Shown: positions 7,897-15,750 of the stretch, in pieces
Numbering within the stretch: the first letter of the stretch is position 1
Layout: every line of letters starts with the position of its first letter
Assembly (NCBI RefSeq): GCF_032268605.1
Contig: NZ_CP130318.1
Span: 2,266,001-2,330,000 of the forward strand
Length of the DNA stretch: 64,000 nt
Source: Paenibacillus aurantius
Lineage (GTDB): Bacteria; Bacillota; Bacilli; Paenibacillales; NBRC-103111
Direction: 5' to 3'
The notes under the pieces: model-generated
Databases searched by the model: none
What the model was told of the DNA's origin: nothing
What the model saw: only the letters and a program-made list of their open reading frames with translations
Program-made: the position numbers and the translations under genes

Positions 7897-8745
7897 ATGC
7901 AGCGAATGCAAATTGCTTTTTCCCCATGTCCTAATGACACGTTCGTGTTTCATGCCCTGGTCCACGGCCGTATGGCCGGGGCGCCCGATTGGGAGGTCAC
8001 GTATGCGGACATCGACGTGACCAACGGGCTTGCCGTCCGCCCCGAAGGGCTGGACGTCATGAAGATTTCCTATGCCGCGCTTCCTTGGGCGCTTAAGGAG
8101 TATGCGCTTCTGCCATGTGGCGGAGCGCTCGGCCGGGGCTGCGGACCGCTCGTCCTGACGGCCGACGCAGAGGCGGCCAGCCGGGGCCCGGCCGTGCTGA
8201 GCGGCAAACGGGTGGCCGTCCCGAGCGAGCGGTCGACGGCCTATCTGCTCTTCCGGTTGTGGGCGGCCCAGCAGGTGCCGGACGGCGTGGGAGAGATCGT
8301 CGTGATGCCGTTCCACGAGATCATGCCGGCCGTTCGGGACGGCCGGATCGACGCCGGGCTGGTCATTCACGAGGCCCGCTTCACTTACCCGTCCTACGGC
8401 TTGACGATGCTCGCCGACATGGGCGCCTGGTGGGAAAGCGACACCGGCCTGCCGATCCCGCTCGGGGCTATCGTGGTCCGCCGCCATCTGGACCGGGAAG
8501 CCATTGCAGGCTGGATCCGCGACTCCGTCCGGTACGCCTGGGCCCATCCCGAGGAATCCGCCGGTTATGTACAAGCCCATGCGCAGGAAATGTCGCCCGA
8601 GGTGACCCGCTCGCACATCGGTCTGTACGTAAACGAGTATACGGAGGACTTAGGCGAAAGCGGCTACCAGGCCGTGTACGCTCTCCTTAGCCGTGCGGCC
8701 GAAGAGGGACTGGTCCCCCGGGTGGACTGGGCCGATCTCCGCTGA
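7897..8745 (+). CDS. mqnD: 1,4-dihydroxy-6-naphthoate synthase
   Basis: A 282-residue MqnD-family protein (periplasmic-binding-protein fold, cytoplasmic) that converts cyclic dehypoxanthinyl futalosine to 1,4-dihydroxy-6-naphthoate, the menaquinone ring precursor. Diagnostic stretches: FSPCPNDTFVFHAL at 8-21, DVMKISYAALPWAL, GCGPLV, and DAGLVIHEARFTY with the catalytic His of the family. The ATG follows the mqnB stop without a gap, so the two are translationally coupled. mqnA, mqnC and mqnE are not in the window. Presence of two dedicated enzymes argues that this organism makes menaquinone by the futalosine rather than the classical men route. Confidence 0.92.
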   Translation: MQRMQIAFSPCPNDTFVFHALVHGRMAGAPDWEVTYADIDVTNGLAVRPEGLDVMKISYAALPWALKEYALLPCGGALGRGCGPLVLTADAEAASRGPAVLSGKRVAVPSERSTAYLLFRLWAAQQVPDGVGEIVVMPFHEIMPAVRDGRIDAGLVIHEARFTYPSYGLTMLADMGAWWESDTGLPIPLGAIVVRRHLDREAIAGWIRDSVRYAWAHPEESAGYVQAHAQEMSPEVTRSHIGLYVNEYTEDLGESGYQAVYALLSRAAEEGLVPRVDWADLR

Positions 8746-8872
8746 CCCTATGAACGGAGTACCGGTTAGCATTACCCCGGTTCGTGAAGATCCTAAAAGG
8801 CCCTTGTTCCGCGTCATAAGAAGTTCATGATTCATTAGCACCAGAATCAAAATGAATAAGATCCCCCCATTG

Positions 8873-8926
8873 AAGCTGTCCTCCGGTAGAAGACTCTACC
8901 CGGAGGGCAGCTTTTCGTATGATGGG
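8873..8926 (+). terminator. Terminator of mqnBD
   Basis: Long stem AAGCTGTCCTCCGG / CCGGAGGGCAGCTT around a TAGA / TCTA inner pair, followed by TTTTCGT. The gap 8746-9110 otherwise holds only a leader for the next gene. That leader contains a small hairpin with ACCCA / TGGGT outer arms near 9020-9050, which I cannot assign to a known riboswitch. Confidence 0.75.
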
Positions 8927-9110
8927 GACAGCCGGAGGCTTCAAGCGGGGCTTTACTATAGCCGTCAGTCAAGCACGTTGATGAAAGGCAGGGGTCCCCC
9001 GCAACGGCCCAAACCCAACCCCCTGAGATTGAAAGGAAATCGGGCTGGGTAAAAGGAACTAAGCTCAATAGCACGGGCGTCCGCAGCAAGCGGGCAGGGA
9101 GGAGAAGGGC

Positions 9111-10163
9111 ATGGAGACGAAGGAACGGGAGCGGCACAGTGCTTTTTACCGGATGACCCATCGGGACGAAGAAGGCGTAAGCCATCGGGAGACCGAGGAG
9201 CTGAAGAGAACCAATCTTTTTTCGGAGGTTTTCCGCCGGCATACGCAGGAGGAAGCGGAGAAGGTATTCATCGTTGGAACGGCACTGACCACGCCAAGCC
9301 TCGAGGAAGTGGCGGCTACCTGGCCGAAGCCTTGGCTGTTCGCCCGGGTGTTTCTCGTAGCGGCCTTGTCCTACCTTATGCTGATCGCCGGCCTGCTTCT
9401 GTTCGGGAATCTGAATTTCCTGCCCGGCTTGATCGTGATGGGGGCGTTTATCGTTCCTTTTACCATTCTGGTCTTCTTCTGGGAAATGAACGCTCCGCAA
9501 AATATAGCCATCTACAAGGTGGTCAATGTGGTCTTTCTGGGAGGGATCCTGTCTCTCATCCTGGCTCTCTTTCTGTACCAGGGCTTCGGGGACCAGGACA
9601 GCGTGCTCGTGACGGGGATAGCGGAAGAGGTGGCGAAGGTTCTCGCCGTCGTCTGGTTTCTCCGCAACCGCAAATACCGCTATATGCTGAACGGCCTCCT
9701 AATCGGCGCGGCGGTAGGAACGGGCTTCGCGGCCTTTGAGACGGCCGGTTACGCTCTTCGGGTGGCGCTTACGAGCGACCTGGTCTCCATGCTGTCGACC
9801 ATTTTCTGGCGCGGGGTGCTCGCCCCGGGCGGGCATATCGTATGGGCGGCTCTCGCGGGAGCGGTGCTGTGTCAGGTAAAAGGCAGCCGCCCCTTTGAGT
9901 GGACGATGCTGCGGGATACCCGCTTCGTCCGCATGTTCGTCGTCGTGGTCCTGCTCCACGCGGCTTGGGATCTTCCAATCGCGAACGGCTTCGCTCTTCC
10001 CTATGTGCAGATCGGGCTGACGGTCCTTTCCTGGGCCATCGCCTTGAAGATCATCCGCAAGGGCTTGAAGGAATTGGCGGATCTCCGAACGGAGGACGTC
10101 CATGAGGAGTCGGGGGCTGCCAAAGCGGCGGACAGGGAAGAAACCGTGCGCCCCGTGTTGTGA
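9111..10163 (+). CDS. PrsW-family intramembrane metalloprotease
   Basis: A 350-residue membrane protein with a soluble N-terminal tail of about 75 residues and some eight hydrophobic segments from residue 76 on. The PrsW (M82) signature is present: Glu172-Glu173 in GIAEEVAKVLAV, GFAAFETAGY with Glu210, His242 in GGHIVWAALAG and His283 in LLHAAWD, the set proposed to bind zinc. In B. subtilis PrsW starts the cleavage of anti-sigma factor RsiW; here the substrate is unknown, and the N-terminal tail is unusually long and charged. GGAGGAG precedes the ATG. The gene is single and convergent with the GNAT gene. An ECF/anti-sigma pair lies elsewhere in the window, with no evidence of a link. Confidence 0.82.
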   Translation: METKERERHSAFYRMTHRDEEGVSHRETEELKRTNLFSEVFRRHTQEEAEKVFIVGTALTTPSLEEVAATWPKPWLFARVFLVAALSYLMLIAGLLLFGNLNFLPGLIVMGAFIVPFTILVFFWEMNAPQNIAIYKVVNVVFLGGILSLILALFLYQGFGDQDSVLVTGIAEEVAKVLAVVWFLRNRKYRYMLNGLLIGAAVGTGFAAFETAGYALRVALTSDLVSMLSTIFWRGVLAPGGHIVWAALAGAVLCQVKGSRPFEWTMLRDTRFVRMFVVVVLLHAAWDLPIANGFALPYVQIGLTVLSWAIALKIIRKGLKELADLRTEDVHEESGAAKAADREETVRPVL

Positions 10164-10169
10164 CGAAGG

Positions 10170-10718
10170 CTACCGGAGGCGGTAAGCCTTCCGGTGAAAC
10201 TGGTTGATGAACCGGAACAAGTCTTCCCCTTCGTAGGGCCGGTCCGCTTCCGGCCGAAGCGGAAGATACATGGCCCGGTAAGGCTCCGGTACCCAGATGT
10301 ACTGGTGAACATAGCCGGTGGGCCGGTAGCCGCACCTCTCCCAGAAGCGGATCCGGCTGCGGTTAACCGGCGTTTCCTCGGCCTCCACCTCGATAACGAG
10401 AAGACTGTACCCTTGTTTGCCCGCCCATCCGGCCAGGAGGCGGGCAAATTCCATTCCCGCCCCTTGGCCGCGGAGGTCTTCCCGGACGGCCAAATAGTCC
10501 ACCACGAGGACGGTTGGATCCTGCGTCCGTCCGCTGAAGGCCATGGCGGCAGGCGTTCCCTCCCGGTATCCCGCATGCAAATAGCCCAACCCTTCCCTCA
10601 GAACGCCGCGCAGAATGCTGTCCTTCTTGCGGCCGCCTGCTTCGAAGGACCGGTGGTAAATGGTTTCCACGTCGTTCCATAACGATTCGTCCCAGACCTT
10701 CGTCGTTCTCCACTCCAT
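10170..10718 (-). CDS. GNAT-family N-acetyltransferase
   Basis: A 182-residue acetyl-CoA-dependent acyltransferase. The core motif A is visible as LVVDYLAVREDLRGQGAGMEFARLL, with the pyrophosphate-binding RGQGAG loop, followed by the beta-5 strand SLLVIEVEAEETP and the motif-B segment RIRFWERCGYRPTG. The last 40 residues (PEPYRAMYLPLRPE) are a C-terminal strand-helix tail seen in many bacterial GNATs. The substrate cannot be inferred. AAGGGGGCGG precedes the ATG. It lies just downstream of the AraC regulator on the same strand with a 20-base gap, so the two probably share a transcript. Confidence 0.8.
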   Translation of the reverse strand: MEWRTTKVWDESLWNDVETIYHRSFEAGGRKKDSILRGVLREGLGYLHAGYREGTPAAMAFSGRTQDPTVLVVDYLAVREDLRGQGAGMEFARLLAGWAGKQGYSLLVIEVEAEETPVNRSRIRFWERCGYRPTGYVHQYIWVPEPYRAMYLPLRPEADRPYEGEDLFRFINQFHRKAYRLR

Positions 10719-10738
10719 ATCTGCCGCCCCCTTGTCCT

Positions 10739-11608
10739 TTATTCCAATAGCTTGTCCGCCCTATGCCGCTTCCGATACTGGTGGGGAGGAACCTTGTTAA
10801 GCTTCTTGAACACCCGCCCGAAGTGAGCAAGGTTGTCAAAGCCGACCGCTTCCGAAATTTCGATCACCTTAAGCGGCGTTTCAGCAAGAAGCTTCTGGGC
10901 TTCCTTGATGCGCATCGTATGCACGTATTCGATCAGCGTAAAGCCGGTTACCTTGCGGAACATCCGGCTCAGGTAATAAGGACTTACATAGAACTGGTCC
11001 GAAAGGTCCGACAGACGGATCGGTTCGTGGAATCTTGTGTTCAGGTGACGGACGACCTCTGTGATTTTGCGGTGAACGGGATTGTCGATTTCGACCGGTT
11101 CCTCGGGGCTTCCCGTCTCATCGGCAAGACGGCCCGCAAAGAGCAGCAGCTCGGCAAGCATAAGGCGGATGTACAAGTCATAGCCTTCCTTCTGAAGGGA
11201 CAGCTCCCTGGAGAGCTTGGCCATGAGGGACTGAACGAAGCCCTGCTCGGCAAGCTTGAGCGGCAGGACGCGGGAAACGGAGTGAAAGGCCGAGAGAAGC
11301 AGCCGGGGAGGAGGAGAGCCTCCCTCCAGCATGCGGTCGCTGAAGTTGACGACGATGCGCTCGTGGCCGGGCACCTCAACATCCGAGGTTTTGTGAACCT
11401 CCTGCTTGTTGATGAAGACAAGGCTTCCCGGGGTGACAAGGTACGATCGGTCTTTGATGAAGTAGGCCCTATGGCCGGCTATCAGATAATAAATCTCATA
11501 GGTACTGTGAAAATGATTGTTTCTTCCGAACGGTTCCGTCCGGGTAACATGATCGAAGTGGAAATCTTCCTCTTCTTTGCCGTAACGGAGCCATACCTGC
11601 TCTTTCAT
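10739..11608 (-). CDS. AraC-family regulator, probably of the uronate genes
   Basis: A 289-residue regulator with an N-terminal cupin sensor (FHSTYEIYYLIAGHRAYFI, then PGSLVFINKQEVHKT) and a C-terminal pair of helix-turn-helix motifs: LSDLSDQFYVSPYYLSRMFR, then VIEISEAVGFDNLAHFGRVF and the closing PHQYRK. It should bind a sugar ligand and activate transcription. It is divergent from uxaE with a 196-base shared control region, which makes uxaE-uxaC the likely target (inference). The frame extends to GTG 11617, but ATG 11608 is better spaced from AGGTG. A role in rhamnose control is less likely, because the rha operon carries its own DeoR-type regulator. Confidence 0.85.
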   Translation of the reverse strand: MKEQVWLRYGKEEEDFHFDHVTRTEPFGRNNHFHSTYEIYYLIAGHRAYFIKDRSYLVTPGSLVFINKQEVHKTSDVEVPGHERIVVNFSDRMLEGGSPPPRLLLSAFHSVSRVLPLKLAEQGFVQSLMAKLSRELSLQKEGYDLYIRLMLAELLLFAGRLADETGSPEEPVEIDNPVHRKITEVVRHLNTRFHEPIRLSDLSDQFYVSPYYLSRMFRKVTGFTLIEYVHTMRIKEAQKLLAETPLKVIEISEAVGFDNLAHFGRVFKKLNKVPPHQYRKRHRADKLLE

Positions 11609-11804
11609 AGGCTTCACCTGTCCTTGCCTTCATTGTAGCAAACCTGCAAGCGGTTCAACAGCAAAATATGCATACTTTAGGGCAAAATCGGCAATAAACG
11701 CGAAGATGATCGCTTTATTTTGTTGTATAAAGAAGTAGAGAGCCCCGGCGCTCTGACCGAAAGGTAAGAAATGGCCGGAGATTAATGACGACGGAGGGAT
11801 CCAT

Positions 11805-13292
11805 ATGGATATTCAGACTGGACATAAAGAAAGCGCTTTATCGATACCGGGCCTCGGGCCCGAAGACCGCATCTATCCCCGCTCCTATAACGAGACCGGC
11901 GGCACCCGGCTTGTCATGGTGAAGAAAGATCACACCAAGTATTTGGTAGCAGCAGGCTCCGGCCCTTTATTCGAGGATCTGCAGGGGAACGTGAAGGAGG
12001 AGTTCAAGTGGTGCCCGCTCACGCATGAGAACCGGCTGGTGCTTAACCGCTACTTTGAGTATACGGCACCACAAGCGTTCGGTACCCAGATCGCCACCTT
12101 CGGGCTTGGCGACCGGCTGGGACTCGCATCCCCGGGTCATCTGGAGACGATCCGCGGCCGCGACGTGCGTCCGATTCTTGCCCAGCAGAGCATCCGGGAG
12201 CTGAATCTCACCGGCCGGGACTATAAGGAAGTGCTCGACGCCGCCTGCTTCGCCGCTTTTCAGGAAGGCTACAAGGACGGGTTCGGGGCGGACGGTGATC
12301 ACCTGAAAGTCGAGCCCGATATCGAAATGGCTCTTCGTCTCGGCTTCACGATGTTGACGCTCGATTGTTCAGAGAAAATCGACAACACGGTGGAGAAGGC
12401 GTCGGCTGAAGAACGGGAAGAGAAGTATTCCCAACTGCCGGAGGAGCTGCGCCGTCATTATGAAGAGCGCTACCTCGACCAATCGTTCTCGATCGGAGAT
12501 ACGAGCATCCGCTTCGACCGCGATACCCTGATCCGCAATGTGCTGATCTATTCCGCCGCGATCGATTTCATGGAGACCATTTACAACACCTATATTCAGA
12601 AAGCGGAACGCCCGGTAGATTTTGAGATTTCCATCGACGAAACGGAAACCCCGACCGATCCGGCATCTCACTATCTGGTGGCCAAGGAGCTCTACTCCCG
12701 CGGTGTGGAGATTTTCAGCATGGCTCCCCGGTTCTGCGGTGAGTTCCAGAAGGGAATCGACTATATCGGCGATATTGGCCAGTTTGAACAGGAACTCGCC
12801 CTTCATGCCCGGATCGCGGACGATTTTGGCTATAAGCTCAGCATTCACTCCGGCAGTGATAAATTCAGCGTATTCCCGATCATCGCCAAGTATACGAAAG
12901 GCCGCTTCCACGTCAAGACGGCCGGTACCAACTGGCTGGAGGCCGTCCGCACGGTGGCCCAGGTGAATCCTTCTCTCTACCGGCGTATGCACGCGTTCGC
13001 CCTGGAGCATTTCCACGAGGCGGCGGCGTATTATCACGTGACGACGGATTTGTCCAAGATCGTTCCCCTGAACGAAGTATCGGATGAAGCGTTGGCGGAT
13101 ACCTACATGAACGAGGACAATGCCCGCCAGCTGCTGCACATTACGTACGGGCTGCTTCTTCAAGCGAAGGACGGGGAGGGGAAATTCCTCTTTAAGGACG
13201 AATTTTACCGCACGCTGAGCGAACATGAAGACGACTACAAGCGTTCGCTCATCGGCCATATCGGCAAGCATCTGGATTTGCTGGGCAAATAA
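11805..13292 (+). CDS. uxaE: Tagaturonate epimerase (UxaE family)
   Basis: A 495-residue member of the UxaE family, described in Thermotoga and others, which interconverts D-tagaturonate and D-fructuronate by 3-epimerisation and so feeds galacturonate into the glucuronate branch. Family-like stretches: YPRSYNETGGTRLVMVKKDH, FGLGDRLGLASPGHLETI, GADGDHLKVEP, DFEISIDETETPT, APRFCGEFQKGIDYIGD and LSIHSGSDKFSVFP. No signal peptide is present. ATG 11805 is preceded by GGAGG. A CcpA-like box lies in codons 9-12. It is the first gene of a two-gene operon with uxaC (20-base gap). The family call is by recognised sequence pattern; catalysis is inferred. Confidence 0.83.
   Translation: MDIQTGHKESALSIPGLGPEDRIYPRSYNETGGTRLVMVKKDHTKYLVAAGSGPLFEDLQGNVKEEFKWCPLTHENRLVLNRYFEYTAPQAFGTQIATFGLGDRLGLASPGHLETIRGRDVRPILAQQSIRELNLTGRDYKEVLDAACFAAFQEGYKDGFGADGDHLKVEPDIEMALRLGFTMLTLDCSEKIDNTVEKASAEEREEKYSQLPEELRRHYEERYLDQSFSIGDTSIRFDRDTLIRNVLIYSAAIDFMETIYNTYIQKAERPVDFEISIDETETPTDPASHYLVAKELYSRGVEIFSMAPRFCGEFQKGIDYIGDIGQFEQELALHARIADDFGYKLSIHSGSDKFSVFPIIAKYTKGRFHVKTAGTNWLEAVRTVAQVNPSLYRRMHAFALEHFHEAAAYYHVTTDLSKIVPLNEVSDEALADTYMNEDNARQLLHITYGLLLQAKDGEGKFLFKDEFYRTLSEHEDDYKRSLIGHIGKHLDLLGK
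11829..11840 (+). promoter_or_regulatory. Candidate CcpA (cre) box in the uxaE start
   Basis: GAAAGCGCTTTA lies 24 bases inside the uxaE frame. It matches the palindromic core of the cre consensus (TGAAAGCGCTTTCA), and a cre just after the start codon usually acts as a roadblock under glucose. Codon constraint could also produce it. Confidence 0.5.
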
Positions 13293-13312
13293 TAGAACAG
13301 GGAGGACCAACC

Positions 13313-14611
13313 ATGCCGATTCAAACCAAGGAAGAGCTTCGCCAAGTCGTTCAGGAAACGGTAAACACCACCCCGATTTCGGATATCCATACCCATCTGT
13401 TCACAGAAGATTTCGGTTCGATTCTGCTGTGGGGCATCGACGAGCTTCTGACGTATCACTACCTGGTGGCGGAAACCTTCCGTTTCCACCCGGAGCTCTC
13501 CTACGATGCGTTCTGGGCTATGAGCAAAACGGAGCAGGCCGATCTCATCTGGCAGACGCTGTTCCTCGACCATACGCCTTACAGCGAAGCTTGCCGCGGG
13601 GTATTGACCGTGCTTAACCGCCTTGGGCTGGACGTGGAAAGCCGCGACCTGGCTTCTTACCGGGAGTATTTCAAGAAATTGACGACAGGGGAATACATCG
13701 ACAAGGTGTTCGAGCTGAGCGGGGTCACCAACGTATGCATGACCAATGATCCGTTCGCCGACGCCGAGCGAGCCGTTTGGGAAAAGGGGACGGAGGCCGA
13801 CCCGAGGTTCCATACCGCCCTTCGGATCGATCCGCTGCTTAACCAATGGGAAACGACCTGGGCCCGGCTGAAGGAGTGGGGCTATGAGGTGGAGCAGGAG
13901 CTGACGGAGACTACGCTGAAGAGCATCCGCTCTTTCCTGAAGGACTGGATTGAGCGCATGAATCCGCTCTATATGGCGGTTTCGCTGCCACCGACCTTCG
14001 CTTATCCGGAAGCTTCCGTCAGAGGACGGCTGATCGACGAATGCATCCTTCCGGTGGCCCGTGAGGCCGGAATTCCTTTTGCCATGATGATCGGGGTGCG
14101 CAAAAAAGTAAATCCCGCCCTTGGGGATGCAGGGGACAGCGTGGGCAAATCCGACGTAAGCGCCGTGGAGAACATCTGCGCGCAGAACCCGGACAACAAA
14201 TTCCTGTGCACCATCCTCTCCCGGGACGACCAGCATGAGCTGACCGTGGCCGCGCGTAAATTCCGCAACCTTCATGTATTCGGATGCTGGTGGTTCCTGA
14301 ACAACCCGAGCATCATCGAAGAAATGACGCGGATGCGCTTCGAGCTGCTTGGAGCAAGCGTCACTCCCCAGCATTCGGACTGCCGGGTGCTCGATCAGCT
14401 CCTCTACAAATGGGACCACTCCCGCATCATCATTGCGAAGGTGCTGTATGACAAATACAGCGACGTGATGGATACGGGCTGGAAGATCACCCGGGAGGAA
14501 ATCGCGCGCGACTGCGCGGATCTGTTCGGGGGCTCGTTCTGGAAGTTCTTGGGCAAGCCTGATCCCAACGCCTCCTCCGGAGCCGAGAAGAAGTACGCCG
14601 GCAGCCGTTAA
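13313..14611 (+). CDS. uxaC: Uronate isomerase, divergent BH0493 type
   Basis: A 432-residue amidohydrolase-superfamily uronate isomerase that converts D-galacturonate to D-tagaturonate and D-glucuronate to D-fructuronate. It closely resembles the Bacillus halodurans BH0493 enzyme rather than E. coli UxaC: ISDIHTHLFTEDFGSILLWG with the metal-binding His-x-His, ELLTYHYLVAE, FWAMSKTEQADLIWQ, MAVSLPPTFAYPE, FAMMIGVRKKVNPALGDAGD, FGCWWFLNNP and TPQHSDCRVLDQLLYKWDHS. GGGAGG precedes the ATG. It follows uxaE directly, so the pair can move galacturonate to fructuronate without UxaB. Fructuronate reductase and mannonate dehydratase are not in the window. Confidence 0.9.
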   Translation: MPIQTKEELRQVVQETVNTTPISDIHTHLFTEDFGSILLWGIDELLTYHYLVAETFRFHPELSYDAFWAMSKTEQADLIWQTLFLDHTPYSEACRGVLTVLNRLGLDVESRDLASYREYFKKLTTGEYIDKVFELSGVTNVCMTNDPFADAERAVWEKGTEADPRFHTALRIDPLLNQWETTWARLKEWGYEVEQELTETTLKSIRSFLKDWIERMNPLYMAVSLPPTFAYPEASVRGRLIDECILPVAREAGIPFAMMIGVRKKVNPALGDAGDSVGKSDVSAVENICAQNPDNKFLCTILSRDDQHELTVAARKFRNLHVFGCWWFLNNPSIIEEMTRMRFELLGASVTPQHSDCRVLDQLLYKWDHSRIIIAKVLYDKYSDVMDTGWKITREEIARDCADLFGGSFWKFLGKPDPNASSGAEKKYAGSR

Positions 14612-14740
14612 CAAGTCGGATAAACGGGAGTCCAGGCTCCCTGGAACCTGGTTTTTGATCCGTCGATGAGGCGGGAAGGGGCTTGCCATAAGCGGAGGTA
14701 CCTGTCCCGACTCTATCAAAAACGATCACAACTCCAACCA

Positions 14741-14787
14741 AAAAGCCCTCTTGAGCTCTTGCGAGCTTCAGGAGGGCTTTCTTACTT
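14741..14787 (+). terminator. Bidirectional terminator between uxaC and the cortex hydrolase
   Basis: AAAGCCCTC / GAGGGCTTT outer stem with an inner GAGCTC / GAGCTT stem, ending in TTTCTTACTT. The convergent gene at 14827 can use the opposite strand. Confidence 0.75.
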
Positions 14788-14826
14788 CTTTAGGAGAAGA
14801 CGAACTCATTTGAGCCCGTTCCGGTC

Positions 14827-15468
14827 TTAATTCGTGAAGACATGATTGCCGATGGTCAGCTTGGCCGGTCTTGCTTTCATCCAGGAGGATGTGGCGATAG
14901 CCGGGTTATAGTAGAACAACGCACCGCCGGTCGGATCGTAGCCGTTAAGGGCCGTCCGGGCGGCTTCGTAGGCAGAGCTGTCCGGAGCGAGCTGGTATTG
15001 CCCGTCTCTAACGGCGGAGAACTGCCCCGGCTGGAAGATCACGCCGGAAATGGAATCCGGGAAGGAATTCGACTGCACCCGGTTCAGGACCACCGCGCCT
15101 ACCGCGACCTGGCCCTGGAAGGACTCTCCGCGGGCTTCCGCATGAATGATCCGGGCCAGCTGCCCGAGGGAAACGGATTGATTCGGAGCCGCTTGTTTAA
15201 GCTTCGAGAACGTAACCGAATCGGCTTCCCCGTCCGCCGGAAGGCCATAGGCCCGCTGGAAGCTGCGGACCGCTTCCGTCGTCAGGGTCCCGTAATAACC
15301 CGTTGTTCCGACTTTCAGGTAACCGAGGCTGCGCAGACTGTCCTGAACAGCGGCTGCGTCGGCGCTTTGGGAGCCGTAGCCGACGGATTGGGCGGATGCC
15401 GGGGCAGCCGTACCGAGAATACCGAGGGCACAGGCACAAACAGACAATAAGACAGGTACTTTCTTCAT
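14827..15468 (-). CDS. Spore cortex-lytic enzyme-like cell wall hydrolase (SleB family)
   Basis: A 213-residue exported protein: signal peptide of about 26 residues ending APASAQS, a peptidoglycan-binding (PGB-1) domain at about 38-93 (VQDSLRSLGYLKVGTTGYYG, then TTEAVRSFQRAYGLPADG), and a Hydrolase_2 domain from about 102 to the end. Glu111 in IIHAEARGESFQGQVAVGAV is the family's catalytic acid, and PGQFSAVRDGQY is conserved. SleB is a lytic transglycosylase that degrades spore cortex during germination. Without an adjacent ypeB, this copy may be a vegetative or accessory paralogue. A good Shine-Dalgarno (AGAGGAGG) precedes the start. It separates the uxa and rha genes and is unrelated to both. 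Confidence 0.85.
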   Translation of the reverse strand: MKKVPVLLSVCACALGILGTAAPASAQSVGYGSQSADAAAVQDSLRSLGYLKVGTTGYYGTLTTEAVRSFQRAYGLPADGEADSVTFSKLKQAAPNQSVSLGQLARIIHAEARGESFQGQVAVGAVVLNRVQSNSFPDSISGVIFQPGQFSAVRDGQYQLAPDSSAYEAARTALNGYDPTGGALFYYNPAIATSSWMKARPAKLTIGNHVFTN

Positions 15469-15583
15469 GGATTTACGTTTTACCTCCTCTGGTTGTAGAC
15501 TACCGCGGGATTGGCTGTCTGGAATAAGGCGGCCGGAGGCTGGATGGGGCCATCCGGATACCCGTCCATAGGGGCAGGCAAGG

Positions 15584-15606
15584 AAAAAACGCCAAGAGAG
15601 CGTTTT
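15584..15606 (-). terminator. Small terminator-like hairpin upstream of the cortex hydrolase
   Basis: On the minus strand AAAACGC / GCGTTTT with a seven-base loop ends in TTTTTT, more than 100 bases before the hydrolase start. It could attenuate the hydrolase or block transcription coming from the rha promoter region. Confidence 0.4.
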
Positions 15607-15666
15607 CCCGTCCTTAGTAACGTTCGTATAAGAGCTTGTCTATAGGTCCGTTCCCGGCATTTTTCT

Positions 15667-15695
15667 TTGTAAACAGACATAAATAAAGATATACA
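15667..15695 (+). promoter_or_regulatory. Promoter of the rha operon
   Basis: TTGTAA (15667-15672), a 17-base spacer and TATACA (15690-15695), followed 55 bases later by the rhaEW start. A good match to a sigma-A promoter. Confidence 0.65.
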
Positions 15696-15750
15696 AAAAT
15701 AATCAAAGGTGATAAACTGAAGGCAAACAAACATATGGGAGGAATTTGGC

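Noticed and set aside
8927-9110. Possible riboswitch in front of the PrsW-type gene
   Set aside because: Hairpins exist but I find no conserved core of the c-di-AMP, c-di-GMP, M-box or SAM classes; left as an undefined leader.
13235-14719. Minus-strand frame of 494 codons
   Set aside because: Antisense to uxaC, which has a convincing family match.
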